This document shows, one piece after another, positions 48,857 to 57,124 of a DNA stretch of 64,000 bases. Each line of letters opens with the position of its first letter. The stretch's first letter is position 1. The notes under the pieces were generated by a model. The model was not told where the DNA came from, ran no database searches, and saw nothing but the letters and a program-made list of their open reading frames with translations. This DNA comes from Cohnella rhizosphaerae. GTDB lineage: Bacteria; Bacillota; Bacilli; Paenibacillales; Paenibacillaceae. The position numbers and the translations under genes were made by a program. The stretch is from NCBI RefSeq assembly GCF_029525575.1, contig NZ_JAPDIA010000009.1:1-64000 (forward strand). The letters are read 5' to 3'.

Positions 48857-50197
48857 ATGGGGAAATATTTCGGAACGGACGGCGTTCGGGGCGTAGCCAA
48901 CTTGGAGCTCACCGCCGAGCTTGCATATAAGATCGGCCGCTGCGGCGGCTACGTACTGGCGGGTGGCGCGCAGCGCCCGAAGGTCATTATCGGTCTCGAT
49001 ACGCGCGTATCGGGGGCGATGCTGGAAAATGCGCTTGCGGCGGGATTGCTGTCGATCGGCGCGGACGTCATTCGGCTCGGCGTCGTGAGCACGCCGGCGG
49101 TCGCGTATTTGACGCGCACGCTCGGCGCGGACGCGGGCGTCATGATCTCGGCGTCGCACAATCCGGTGCAGGATAACGGCATTAAGTTTTTTGGCGGCGA
49201 CGGCTTCAAGCTGCTCGACGAGAAGGAAGCGGAGATCGAGCGCCTGCTCGACGCCGAAGAAGATACGCTGCCGCGGCCGGTCGGCAAGGACCTGGGCACG
49301 GTAACGACGGATTTGGCGCTGAAGCGGATGTACGTCGATTATTTGAAGCTGACGGTGAAGCATTCGTTCGCCGGATTGAAGATCGTGCTGGACTGCGCGC
49401 ACGGCGCCGCCTACGAGCTCGCGCCGACGATCTTCCGCGAGCTGGGCGCGGAGGTCGTGACGATCGGCGCGCAGCCTAACGGCCTGAACATCAACGAAGG
49501 CGTCGGATCGACGCATCCGGAGAAGCTGGCCGCCAAGGTGCGGGAAGCCGGCGCCGATCTGGGCCTCGCGTTCGACGGCGACGCGGATCGGCTCATCGCC
49601 ATCGACGAGAACGGGGAAGAAGTGGACGGCGACTATATTCTGCTCATCTGCGGCGAAGCGATGCGCGGCCGGGGAAGGCTGAAGCACGACACGGTCGTGA
49701 CGACGGTCATGGCGAACATCGGATTTTTCAAAGCCGCGGACCGATTGGGCCTGAAGACGGCTAAGACGGCGGTCGGCGACCGCTACGTGATGGAAGAGAT
49801 GGTCCGCGGGGGCTTCAATTTGGGCGGCGAACAGTCCGGCCATGTCATTTTCCTCGATCACAATACGACGGGAGACGGCATCCTGACCGGGCTGCAGCTC
49901 GTCGACACGATCGTCGCCGCCGGCAAGAAGCTTGGCGATCTCAAGCAAGTAATGAGCAAATATCCGCAAGTACTCGTCAACGTTCGCGTCGCGGACAAGT
50001 CGAAGTATGAAGGCAATGCGGCGATCGCGGACGCCGTCGCGACGGCGGAGTCGGCGCTGGGCGACAATGGGCGCATCCTGGTGCGGCCGTCCGGCACGGA
50101 ATCGCTTATCCGCGTCATGGCCGAAGGGCCGGACAAAGCGGAGATCGAAGGACATGTCGAAGCGATCGCCGACGTCATTCGCGCGGAGCTCGTCTAA
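48857..50197 (+). CDS. glmM: Phosphoglucosamine mutase GlmM
   Basis: 446 residues, the standard length. The N-terminal GKYFGTDGVRGVAN, the catalytic phosphoserine loop MISASHNPVQDNGIKFFGG, the Mg2+ loop AFDGDADRLIAID, the sugar loop GGEQSGHVIFLD and the phosphate loop VRPSGTESLIRVMAEGP are all present. It converts glucosamine 6-phosphate to glucosamine 1-phosphate for peptidoglycan. In Bacilli GlmM also binds and inhibits CdaA. ATG 48857 has AAGAGGAG upstream. Confidence 0.97.
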   Translation: MGKYFGTDGVRGVANLELTAELAYKIGRCGGYVLAGGAQRPKVIIGLDTRVSGAMLENALAAGLLSIGADVIRLGVVSTPAVAYLTRTLGADAGVMISASHNPVQDNGIKFFGGDGFKLLDEKEAEIERLLDAEEDTLPRPVGKDLGTVTTDLALKRMYVDYLKLTVKHSFAGLKIVLDCAHGAAYELAPTIFRELGAEVVTIGAQPNGLNINEGVGSTHPEKLAAKVREAGADLGLAFDGDADRLIAIDENGEEVDGDYILLICGEAMRGRGRLKHDTVVTTVMANIGFFKAADRLGLKTAKTAVGDRYVMEEMVRGGFNLGGEQSGHVIFLDHNTTGDGILTGLQLVDTIVAAGKKLGDLKQVMSKYPQVLVNVRVADKSKYEGNAAIADAVATAESALGDNGRILVRPSGTESLIRVMAEGPDKAEIEGHVEAIADVIRAELV

Positions 50198-50290
50198 TTG
50201 ACAGCAAGCTGGCGCGCCCGGTGTCGACGATGCCGGGCGGTGTCATTTCCTGGGCAATACGGTCATTTGGCGGAAAGTTGCGGATAAAGG

Positions 50291-50319
50291 TTGCACCGAA
50301 TTTTCAAAACGAATATGAT
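50291..50319 (+). promoter_or_regulatory. Candidate SigA promoter of glmS
   Basis: TTGCAC, a 17-base spacer and TATGAT. It lies about 90 bases upstream of the ribozyme, so the transcript would begin near 50326. Confidence 0.65.
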
Positions 50320-50404
50320 GAGTTAGATTATCGGCGCAAGCCGCGGGTAATAAGTAAGGACGCCATTCAAGAAGGAAAGGCAGGGTCGAGGTTACATTGG
50401 CTTC

Positions 50405-50575
50405 ATAAGCGCCAGAACTTGCCGCCGGCGCGCGGCGAGTTGACGAGGTGGAGGTGTTCGGATGATCGGCGGGGACCTCCCGGCCCAATCGGGGCCGTCA
50501 GCCGGAAGACAAATCGCTCAGGGCAACCGGGCGCACAATACGCCGGCACGATAAGATGAATGAATCGGAATCATA
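50405..50575 (+). ncRNA. glmS ribozyme/riboswitch
   Basis: The cleavage-site motif AAGCGCCAGAACT at 50407-50419, then TTGACGAGGTGGAGG and TCGGCGGGGACCTCCCGG match the catalytic core of glmS ribozymes; ACAAATCGCTCAGGGCAACC near 50510 fits the P3-P4 side. Cleavage would fall between A50408 and G50409. Glucosamine 6-phosphate acts as the cofactor for self-cleavage, after which the mRNA is degraded. The 3' limit is approximate. Confidence 0.92.
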
Positions 50576-50815
50576 CTATAGCGGAATGTCCGGCGAACCG
50601 GAGCACGGGGGGCCTCGACATGTCGTGGATATCGGGTAATGCTCATCCTGCGCAAGGCTGCGGCCGGCGGGACGCCTGCGAGGCGTCCGGGCCCGACTTG
50701 GCATCGCGGATCTGCATGCGTACCCCTGGTTGTCCGCGGTCTGCTATAGGCGTGCGGCAGCCTGACCGGCTCCGGCGCGTCCATCGGACGTTGACCGAAG
50801 CGGAGGCATATAGCA

Positions 50816-52648
50816 ATGTGCGGAATTGTCGGATATATCGGATTTAGAGAGTCTCAGCCCATTCTGATCGAAGGGCTCAAGAAGCTGGAATACCGCGGTT
50901 ACGACTCTGCGGGCATCGCCGTTCAGACGGCGCGCGGTCTTGAAGTGACGAAGGCCGTCGGACGTCTGGTTAATCTTGAAAATCGGCTGACGGGCGATCC
51001 GCTGCGCGGTACGATCGGCATCGGGCACACGCGCTGGGCGACCCACGGCAAGCCGTCGGATGCCAATTCGCATCCGCATACGGACAACTCGCTCAAATTC
51101 TCCGTCGTGCATAACGGCATCATCGAGAATTATCTCGAGTTGAAGGAAGAGCTCATGCTCGCGGGTCATCGCTTCCTGTCCGAGACGGACACGGAGGTCA
51201 TCTCGCATCTGATCGCCGTCGAATACGAAGGCGATATCGTGAAGGCCGTGCAAAAGGCCGTCCGCAAGATGCGCGGCGCATTCGCGCTGGGCGTGCTGAC
51301 CGAGCACGAGCCGGACCGTCTCGTAGCCGTTCGTTATGCGAGCCCGCTCATCATCGGCGTCGGCGAAGGCGAGAAGTTCATCGCTTCGGATATTCCGGCG
51401 ATCCTCGAGTATACGCGCGACATCTACATTCTCGAGGATGGCGAGATGGCGGTGCTGACGCGCGACGGCGTCGAGCTGCTGACGGTCGAGGGCAGCCCGG
51501 TCGCGAAGGAAGTTTTCCGCGTGAACTGGGATCTGATGACGGCGGAAAAAGGCGGCTACGATCACTTCATGCTGAAGGAGATCTACGAGCAGCCGCGCGC
51601 GTACCGCGACACGATGCGCGGACGCGTCAGCGAGGACGGACGCTCGGTCGTCCTGCCCGAGCTGTCGATCACGGCCGAGCAGCTGCGCGCCGTGAGCCGC
51701 GTGCACATCGTCGCGTGCGGCACGGCGATGCATGCCGGCATGGTCGGCAAGACGGTCATCGAGCGCCTGGCGCGCATTCCGGTCGAGGTCGACGTAGCGT
51801 CGGAGTATCGCTATCGCTCGCCGATCATCACGAAGGATACGCTCGTCATCGTCGTGAGCCAATCGGGCGAGACGGCCGACACGCTGGCCGCGCTGCGCGA
51901 AGCCAAGCGCTGCGGCGCCCGCGTGCTGGCGATCACCAACGTCGTCGGCAGCTCGGTCGCGCGCGAAGCGGATGACGTCATCATCACGCTGGCGGGTCCG
52001 GAGATCGCCGTCGCATCGACCAAGGCGTACTCCACGATGCTGGTCGCGTTTTTCCTGCTCGGGCTGTACATGGCACAGACGCTGGGGACGCAGGAAGAGG
52101 CGGAGATCGCGCACATCCTGGCGGCGATGGACGCGCTGCCGGAGCAGGTCGAGCGCATCCTTGCCCAGGCTGATACAGTCAAAGGCATCGCCGAATCGAT
52201 CGCGAAGTCGAGCAGCCTGTTCTTCATCGGCCGCGGCATCGACTACGCCGTCGCGCTTGAAGGCTCGCTCAAGCTGAAGGAGATCTCGTACATTCACTCC
52301 GAAGCTTATGCTGCGGGCGAACTCAAGCACGGTACGCTCGCGCTGATCGAGGACGGCGTGCCCGTCATCGCGCTGCTCACGCAGGAGGACCTGTTCGAGA
52401 AGACCGTTAGCAATATTAAGGAAGTGAAGGCGCGCGGCGCCGAGGTGCTCGGCCTCGTCAACGAAGGCCACGAAGCGGAGTCGGCGAAGTCCGTCGATCG
52501 CCAATTCGCCATCCCGCGCACGCTGCCGCTGCTCACGCCGGCCCTGTCGGTCATTCCGCTGCAGCTGCTGTCGTACTACGCTTCGCTGGCGTTGGGGCAT
52601 GACGTGGATAAGCCGCGGAATTTGGCGAAGAGCGTGACGGTGGAGTAA
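50816..52648 (+). CDS. glmS: Glutamine-fructose-6-phosphate aminotransferase (isomerizing) GlmS
   Basis: 610 residues, the standard length. ATG 50816 is followed directly by the nucleophile cysteine (MCGIVGYIG) and preceded by GCGGAGG. The glutaminase domain shows GHTRWATHG and HNGIIEN; two SIS domains follow, with VACGTAMHAG, SQSGETADTL and FFIGRGIDYAVALEGSLKLKEISYIHSEAYAAGELKHG; the C-terminus ends in NLAKSVTVE. It makes glucosamine 6-phosphate for the cell wall. Control is by the upstream ribozyme, with about 240 bases of further leader, including a GGACGCCT/AGGCGTCC hairpin near 50671. Confidence 0.97.
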   Translation: MCGIVGYIGFRESQPILIEGLKKLEYRGYDSAGIAVQTARGLEVTKAVGRLVNLENRLTGDPLRGTIGIGHTRWATHGKPSDANSHPHTDNSLKFSVVHNGIIENYLELKEELMLAGHRFLSETDTEVISHLIAVEYEGDIVKAVQKAVRKMRGAFALGVLTEHEPDRLVAVRYASPLIIGVGEGEKFIASDIPAILEYTRDIYILEDGEMAVLTRDGVELLTVEGSPVAKEVFRVNWDLMTAEKGGYDHFMLKEIYEQPRAYRDTMRGRVSEDGRSVVLPELSITAEQLRAVSRVHIVACGTAMHAGMVGKTVIERLARIPVEVDVASEYRYRSPIITKDTLVIVVSQSGETADTLAALREAKRCGARVLAITNVVGSSVAREADDVIITLAGPEIAVASTKAYSTMLVAFFLLGLYMAQTLGTQEEAEIAHILAAMDALPEQVERILAQADTVKGIAESIAKSSSLFFIGRGIDYAVALEGSLKLKEISYIHSEAYAAGELKHGTLALIEDGVPVIALLTQEDLFEKTVSNIKEVKARGAEVLGLVNEGHEAESAKSVDRQFAIPRTLPLLTPALSVIPLQLLSYYASLALGHDVDKPRNLAKSVTVE

Positions 52649-52759
52649 TAAACAGCAAGTTCAGTTATAAAATTGATTCATTACAATAAAGTGTTGTTTT
52701 GGACATTAAGTTTTGTTCAGACCGATAAAATTACAAAAAGTTATGTTATATAAATCATG

Positions 52760-52797
52760 GGCCGTCCTGCTGCATAGGGACGGCCTTACTTTTGTTT
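52760..52797 (+). terminator. Terminator of glmS
   Basis: GGCCGTCC pairs with GGACGGCC around a 10-nt loop, followed by TTACTTTTGTTT. Confidence 0.85.
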
Positions 52798-52814
52798 AAA
52801 GGGGGGCTAATGTG

Positions 52815-52907
52815 ATGAGCATAGGGGACAAGGTGAAGGCCATTCGCAAACGACATAAAAGGCGTTCATTCATTCGCAGTACCAAATTGTCCTCTAAAGA
52901 TTATTGA
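52815..52907 (+). pseudogene. Truncated XRE-family regulator remnant (30 codons)
   Basis: ATG 52815 has AAAGGGGGG upstream and begins MSIGDKVKAIRKRHK, the standard first helix of many XRE/Cro-type repressors (usually followed by LTQ and the helix-turn-helix). Here it runs into RRSFIRSTKLSSKDY and stops. It may be a degraded gene start or a real short peptide; only the N-terminal similarity is seen. The spacer to 53097 is AT-rich and otherwise featureless. Confidence 0.45.
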
Positions 52908-53097
52908 ATGATTCAAGAAGAAAGAATACGCTAAACCAGAAACAAATACCAAAGGAAGGAATGCCCAATAATCTGCTGACACTGTAGCTGAAAAAACAAT
53001 GGATGCTGCCAACAGTGTTGAGGCGAGAAAACCTTTTTTCGTTTCATCGTACTGTTATCGAGTACCGGTAGATTACTTATGAACAGGAGGAATTTTA

Positions 53098-54249
53098 ATG
53101 ATTCGTACGGTCGGGCTTCTGAACAAACCGGTGCTAGTTCTTTCCATGTTATTCACGCTTTTCGCGGCGCTTCTGTTCCCCTCGCAGACGTCGGCGACGC
53201 CGGGACAAATCACGGTTAACGGTTATACGTCCACGTCCGCGTCGATGTCGATGGACTCGTTTTACCCCGATAGCGATCTTTTCCCCGGGGGACGGAAGGT
53301 CACCGCAACCTTCGATAACTATGCGTTTCGCTTCTCCTCCGGCAGCAGCGGGATTATGGTCGCCATCAAGAGTCTTGCGACGGGCAACGTGATCGCTTCG
53401 CCGGCCAATATCTCAAGCGGCAATACGTACGACATTCAACTGGACGGCACCTATGAAATTCATACGTTTCCCGTCGGCTACCCGGCGCCTTCGTCCTGGA
53501 ACTTGCAGATCAACGCCCAGAGTCCGGGACTGGTCGATATCGGCTCTCCGTCTCCGAACGCCTACCTGCTCAAGGGAAGCACGCACACCATCGTCGCATT
53601 TGTGACGGGTTCGCCGACCTCCGTGACCGCGACCGCCGTGAACGGAAGCGGCGACACGACCACGCTCGGGACATTGTCTAATATTACGGGCACCCGCTAC
53701 GAGCTGACGCACACGTTTAACACGCATTTTCCGGTCGGAAGCGGCAGCGCCATGACGATGCCCAAGCTGCGCATCACGGCCACGTACGGAGGCGCAACGG
53801 TATCGAAGGAGATTACGTTCTATGTTACGTACGAGACGAGAAGCTTTTACGAGAACGCAGACGCTACCTGGTACTATAACACGCCTTACGACCATAGCTT
53901 CCTCGGTCCTGCCAACAACGAGCAGATGTGCTACGAGTATATCGTCAATCAATGGTCGGTCGTCGAGCCGCTGCAGCCGGATTCTTACATTATCGACTTT
54001 ATGCTAAGGCAGGGTATCTACAGCGGCAGAGCGGGCACCGTGTTCACCTCCTATTCGATGACGCCGGCGCCTTATCCCGATGCGATCTATTACGGCGGCT
54101 TCCACTTTGCCAAGGTGACGGCATGGGACGCCAGCGGCAATCCGACGCAGATCCAGTCCAAATGGGGACCGTACGAATATATCAAAAGCGGTAAGGCCAA
54201 CGCATTCCCAAGCTTGTACGGGACGCCTCGCATTTATTTCTGGGATTAA
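53098..54249 (+). CDS. Secreted protein of unknown function, possible papain-like C-terminal domain
   Basis: 383 residues from ATG 53098, which has AGGAGG upstream. A signal peptide ends near TSATP. Residues of about 30-240 are beta-rich, with Ig-like patterns. The C-terminal third contains NNEQMCYEYI, GGFHFAKVTAW, QIQSKWGPYE and GTPRIYFWD. The order cysteine, histidine and an SKWG strand resembles cysteine-peptidase or amidase-like domains in which a buried C and H pair act together. I do not recognise a named family, so the enzymatic role is a hypothesis. It stands alone between the XRE remnant and a bidirectional terminator. Confidence 0.7.
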   Translation: MIRTVGLLNKPVLVLSMLFTLFAALLFPSQTSATPGQITVNGYTSTSASMSMDSFYPDSDLFPGGRKVTATFDNYAFRFSSGSSGIMVAIKSLATGNVIASPANISSGNTYDIQLDGTYEIHTFPVGYPAPSSWNLQINAQSPGLVDIGSPSPNAYLLKGSTHTIVAFVTGSPTSVTATAVNGSGDTTTLGTLSNITGTRYELTHTFNTHFPVGSGSAMTMPKLRITATYGGATVSKEITFYVTYETRSFYENADATWYYNTPYDHSFLGPANNEQMCYEYIVNQWSVVEPLQPDSYIIDFMLRQGIYSGRAGTVFTSYSMTPAPYPDAIYYGGFHFAKVTAWDASGNPTQIQSKWGPYEYIKSGKANAFPSLYGTPRIYFWD

Positions 54250-54284
54250 CGAGCGGATAGGGTTAAGCGAACGGTAATCATTTG

Positions 54285-54320
54285 AAAAAAAAGCGGAGAT
54301 CAAAAATCTCCGCTTTTTTT
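54285..54320. terminator. Bidirectional terminator
   Basis: AAAAGCGGAGAT pairs perfectly with ATCTCCGCTTTT around CAAAA, with A and T runs extending the stem on both sides. Confidence 0.92.
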
Positions 54321-54336
54321 GAACATGTTCAATTGT

Positions 54337-55207
54337 TTATTCTGCGGATGCCGCTTCATGAAGCGTCTGAGGGAAACCATCGCGCCATGAAGCGAACCGC
54401 GGACGCCAACCATTCCGAAGTGCCTTTGTATTAAGCGCTCCGCGTTCTGCTCGCCCGCTTCCTGGCAATGTGTTGGGTTCGGGAGCGTTAAGGGCTTTCG
54501 CATACACAGGCACCCATTCGGTACCCGCTGCCGGATCGCTGTCCACAATGTTATACGTGCCTGTGGGCCATTCCAGTGCCAAAACAGCAGCAAGTGCGGC
54601 ATCTTCTGTATGAACAAAAGAAGCGACGCCGTCAGTAGCGGGCAATTTCCCCATTCGAACTTGCTCTGCGAACAAGCCGTTCGAAGCGTACCAGGTCCCT
54701 TCGCCGTACAGCACGCCGTATCTGAGTATGACATGCTCCGGCATTTCCGCAGCGGCGGTTTCCAGCGCATGAACGCCATGTACGCTTGTTAGTTGCGGTT
54801 CCGGAGCCTCGAAGTCCAGTGGACAATCCTCCGTTGCCGGCCCTTCTCCGGGCGCATAGGTCATTGTGATGCTTTGCGCGATCATCCGGCGAACGCCGGC
54901 GGCGAGCGAAGCATCCACTAAGTTTCTCGTTCCTTCCACGCGAATTTTTGCATTGGCTTCCGGATCCAAAGCCTGCAGCGAAGTCAGTTGGTGAATGACC
55001 ACCTCCGGGGATGTTTCGGCAAGTACGCTGAACAGATTCTTGCGATCGTATACATCCGCCTGGACGAATGAAGCTCCGACTTTTTTTTAAGCTTTCTGCA
55101 TGCTCCGGATTGCGTATGAGCCCAATCACTTCATGTCCCTTTTGTACGAGCATCGGAATGAGTGCCCTCCCGATGACGCCGCTTGCTCCAGCAACTAAAA
55201 TCTTCAT
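54337..55207 (-). CDS. NAD-dependent epimerase/dehydratase (frameshifted as sequenced)
   Basis: Removing one T from T8 at 55081-55088 gives one 289-residue protein. The N-terminus MKILVAGASGVIGRALIPML is the extended-SDR Rossmann motif. VVIHQLTSLQAL, EGTRNLVDASLAAGVRR and YGVLYGEGTWY follow, then FVHTEDAALAAVLALE. The catalytic tyrosine position is atypical, as in atypical SDRs (NmrA- or YwnB-like). The gene is divergent from an ECF41 sigma factor and carries a TGTCACA-N16-GGTC promoter 33 bases before its start, so it is very likely the sigma factor's target. Confidence 0.87.
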
Positions 55208-55239
55208 TTGTTACTGCCTCCTTTACTGTTTGTATTTAA

Positions 55240-55266
55240 GACCCATTTGTTATCGCATTTGTGACA
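55240..55266 (-). promoter_or_regulatory. ECF41-type promoter of the epimerase gene
   Basis: On the minus strand, TGTCACA is followed by exactly 16 bases and GGTC (then TTAA). ECF41 factors are known to use a TGTCACA -35 and a CGTC -10 box with about this spacing. Confidence 0.75.
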
Positions 55267-55368
55267 TAAGATGCGGCAAGCGCTAAACTAAATGGAAAAT
55301 AACAAATAAATCGTATGAAGAGCTGTATGGAATTCGATAAGGTTTAGCAGAATAATGGAAAGAAGCAG

Positions 55369-55374
55369 TATAAT
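55369..55374 (+). promoter_or_regulatory. TATAAT -10 box before the ECF41 gene
   Basis: A perfect TATAAT 66 bases before the start; the -35 side is unclear. It suggests the sigma gene itself is read by the housekeeping sigma factor. Confidence 0.35.
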
Positions 55375-55439
55375 AACGGGACATGAAAACCTATCATTCG
55401 AAATTTAATAGATTCGATTGAGATAAGGAGTTGCAAGGA

Positions 55440-56399
55440 ATGTTGGATATGTCGGCGGTTGAATCGTACCGTCCTCTGCTGATGACGCTCGCCTACCGGA
55501 TGCTCGGTTCCTTAAGCGAAGCGGAAGACATCGTGCAGGATGCGCTGGCCGATTATGCAATGACTGTGGATCGCGGCAGCATTACGCACGAAAAAGCTTA
55601 TTTGGTTCGAATGGTCACCAACAGAAGCCTGAAACTGAAGCAATCCGCTCGCAAACGCCGCGAGTTCTATGTCGGGCAGTGGCTCCCGGAGCCTGCCATT
55701 TCCGATGGCGGGGTCGACGGTGCGCCCGCCGCGCTCGGATCCGCAACCGGAAAAAACGGAAATCCTGCCCATTACATCGAGCGGCAAGAGAACATCACGT
55801 ATGTGATGCTCGTCATGCTGGAGAGGCTGACTGCCGTCGAGCGCGCGGTCTTCCTGCTTCGCGAGACGCTCGACTTCGACTATGGGGAAATCGCGGACGT
55901 CGTGCAAAAGTCGGAAGCGAATTGCCGCAAAATTTTCAGTCGGGCAAAGGAAAAGCTGCAAGGCTTGGCGGGAGAAGGCGGCGGCGCGGAAGCGATCGAT
56001 CCCATGCGGCGCAACGAGGAACAAGCATGGGCGATCGCCAAAGCGTTCATACAGGCGGCCGAGACCGGAAATTCGTCCGCGCTCGTGGACATGCTGGCGC
56101 ATGACGCCGTACTCGTAACCGATGGCGGCGACAAGACTCGCGCGGCGATCAATCCGATCGAGGGCAGCGAGCGCATCGCGGCATTCTTTATCGGCAACGC
56201 GCGCAAAGGTACGATGGGCGATTCGTTCTTGCCGGTCGACGTGAGCGGCCAACCCGGTTTTATCGTTACCCAAAATGGCCAGCCGGCCATGGTCATGGTG
56301 TTCGGTTGGGATGCGGAAAAGCGGATCTCGCGCATTTTTATTATTTTGAACCCTGACAAGCTTGAGGGTGTCACAAACCGATTCGCCGCTTGGTCTTAG
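55440..56399 (+). CDS. ECF41-group RNA polymerase sigma factor (SigJ-like) with SnoaL-like C-terminal domain
   Basis: 319 residues from ATG 55440 with AAGGAG nine bases upstream. Region 2 (PLLMTLAYRMLGSLSEAEDI, VQDALADY) and region 4 (LTAVERAVFLLRETLDFDYG, EIADVVQKSEANCRKIFSRA) are followed by a SnoaL-like domain of about 120 residues with TDGGDKTRA and ending in NPDKLEGV. The NPDKL signature and the C-terminal domain are hallmarks of ECF41, where that domain replaces a separate anti-sigma factor. ECF41 genes typically neighbour carboxymuconolactone decarboxylase, oxidoreductase or epimerase genes, exactly as here. Confidence 0.92.
   Translation: MLDMSAVESYRPLLMTLAYRMLGSLSEAEDIVQDALADYAMTVDRGSITHEKAYLVRMVTNRSLKLKQSARKRREFYVGQWLPEPAISDGGVDGAPAALGSATGKNGNPAHYIERQENITYVMLVMLERLTAVERAVFLLRETLDFDYGEIADVVQKSEANCRKIFSRAKEKLQGLAGEGGGAEAIDPMRRNEEQAWAIAKAFIQAAETGNSSALVDMLAHDAVLVTDGGDKTRAAINPIEGSERIAAFFIGNARKGTMGDSFLPVDVSGQPGFIVTQNGQPAMVMVFGWDAEKRISRIFIILNPDKLEGVTNRFAAWS
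56369..56395 (+). promoter_or_regulatory. ECF41-type promoter of the decarboxylase-like gene
   Basis: TGTCACA, 16 bases, GGTC (then TTAG), inside the last codons of the sigma gene and 58 bases before the next start. Same architecture as the divergent promoter at 55240-55266. Confidence 0.72.
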
Positions 56400-56453
56400 A
56401 TAGCGAATGTCGATGCAAGCAGGTCGGCACAACTATTTAAGGGGTGATTGGCA

Positions 56454-56894
56454 ATGGAACCCAGAATGTTGTTGAAAGAGGTTAACCCTGCGGCTTTCAC
56501 GGCGATGGTCGGACTCGAAAAATTTCTGGATGGCGCAAGTCTCGACAAAAAACTGAAGGAGCTTGTAAAAATACGCGCTTCGCAACTCAATAGATGCGCC
56601 TTCTGTCTCCAAATTCATGCAACCGACGCCCGAAAGCTGGGGGAATCGGAGGTTCGCATCTACACGCTTAACGCTTGGCGCGAAACGTCTTACTTCACTC
56701 CGCAGGAGCGCGCGGCGCTGGCGTTGACGGAGGCCGTCACCCTGGTCGCATCCAATCACGTTCCGGACGACGTGTACGAAGATGCGGCCCGCCACTTCAG
56801 CGAGCAGGAGATCAGCGAGCTGCTGATAGCCATCATCACGATCAACGGCTGGAACCGCATCGCGATCACGACGGGCTTGACTCCTCCGGCATAA
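56454..56894 (+). CDS. Carboxymuconolactone decarboxylase / AhpD-like protein
   Basis: 146 residues from ATG 56454 with GGGGTGA upstream. The redox motif CAFCLQIHATDARKLGE (C-x2-C-x3-H) and the helical pattern KELVKIRASQLN, ERAALALTEAVTLVA, ISELLIAIITINGWNRIA are those of the AhpD-like subgroup, which acts in peroxide or alkylhydroperoxide defence as a disulfide reductase. The real substrate in ECF41 loci is unknown. It lies 54 bases after the sigma gene. Confidence 0.92.
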   Translation: MEPRMLLKEVNPAAFTAMVGLEKFLDGASLDKKLKELVKIRASQLNRCAFCLQIHATDARKLGESEVRIYTLNAWRETSYFTPQERAALALTEAVTLVASNHVPDDVYEDAARHFSEQEISELLIAIITINGWNRIAITTGLTPPA

Positions 56895-57124
56895 TGGATA
56901 GCATGGGGGGAGACGGTCATGTCGCTCTACATTACGCAACAGAATCTGTAATACCATTGAGCTGAATCAAACCGCGTCGATACAGTAGGCGAGATCGGCC
57001 ACGGCGAATGCTGCCGTGGCCGATTTTTGTCGAACTGCCGTTTCGCCATTTGAGAATTTTGAGAGAATGATCTTGTAGTATGCAGGGAGGGATGTAAGCG
57101 ACAAGGAAGAGGAGCGTAAAAGCG

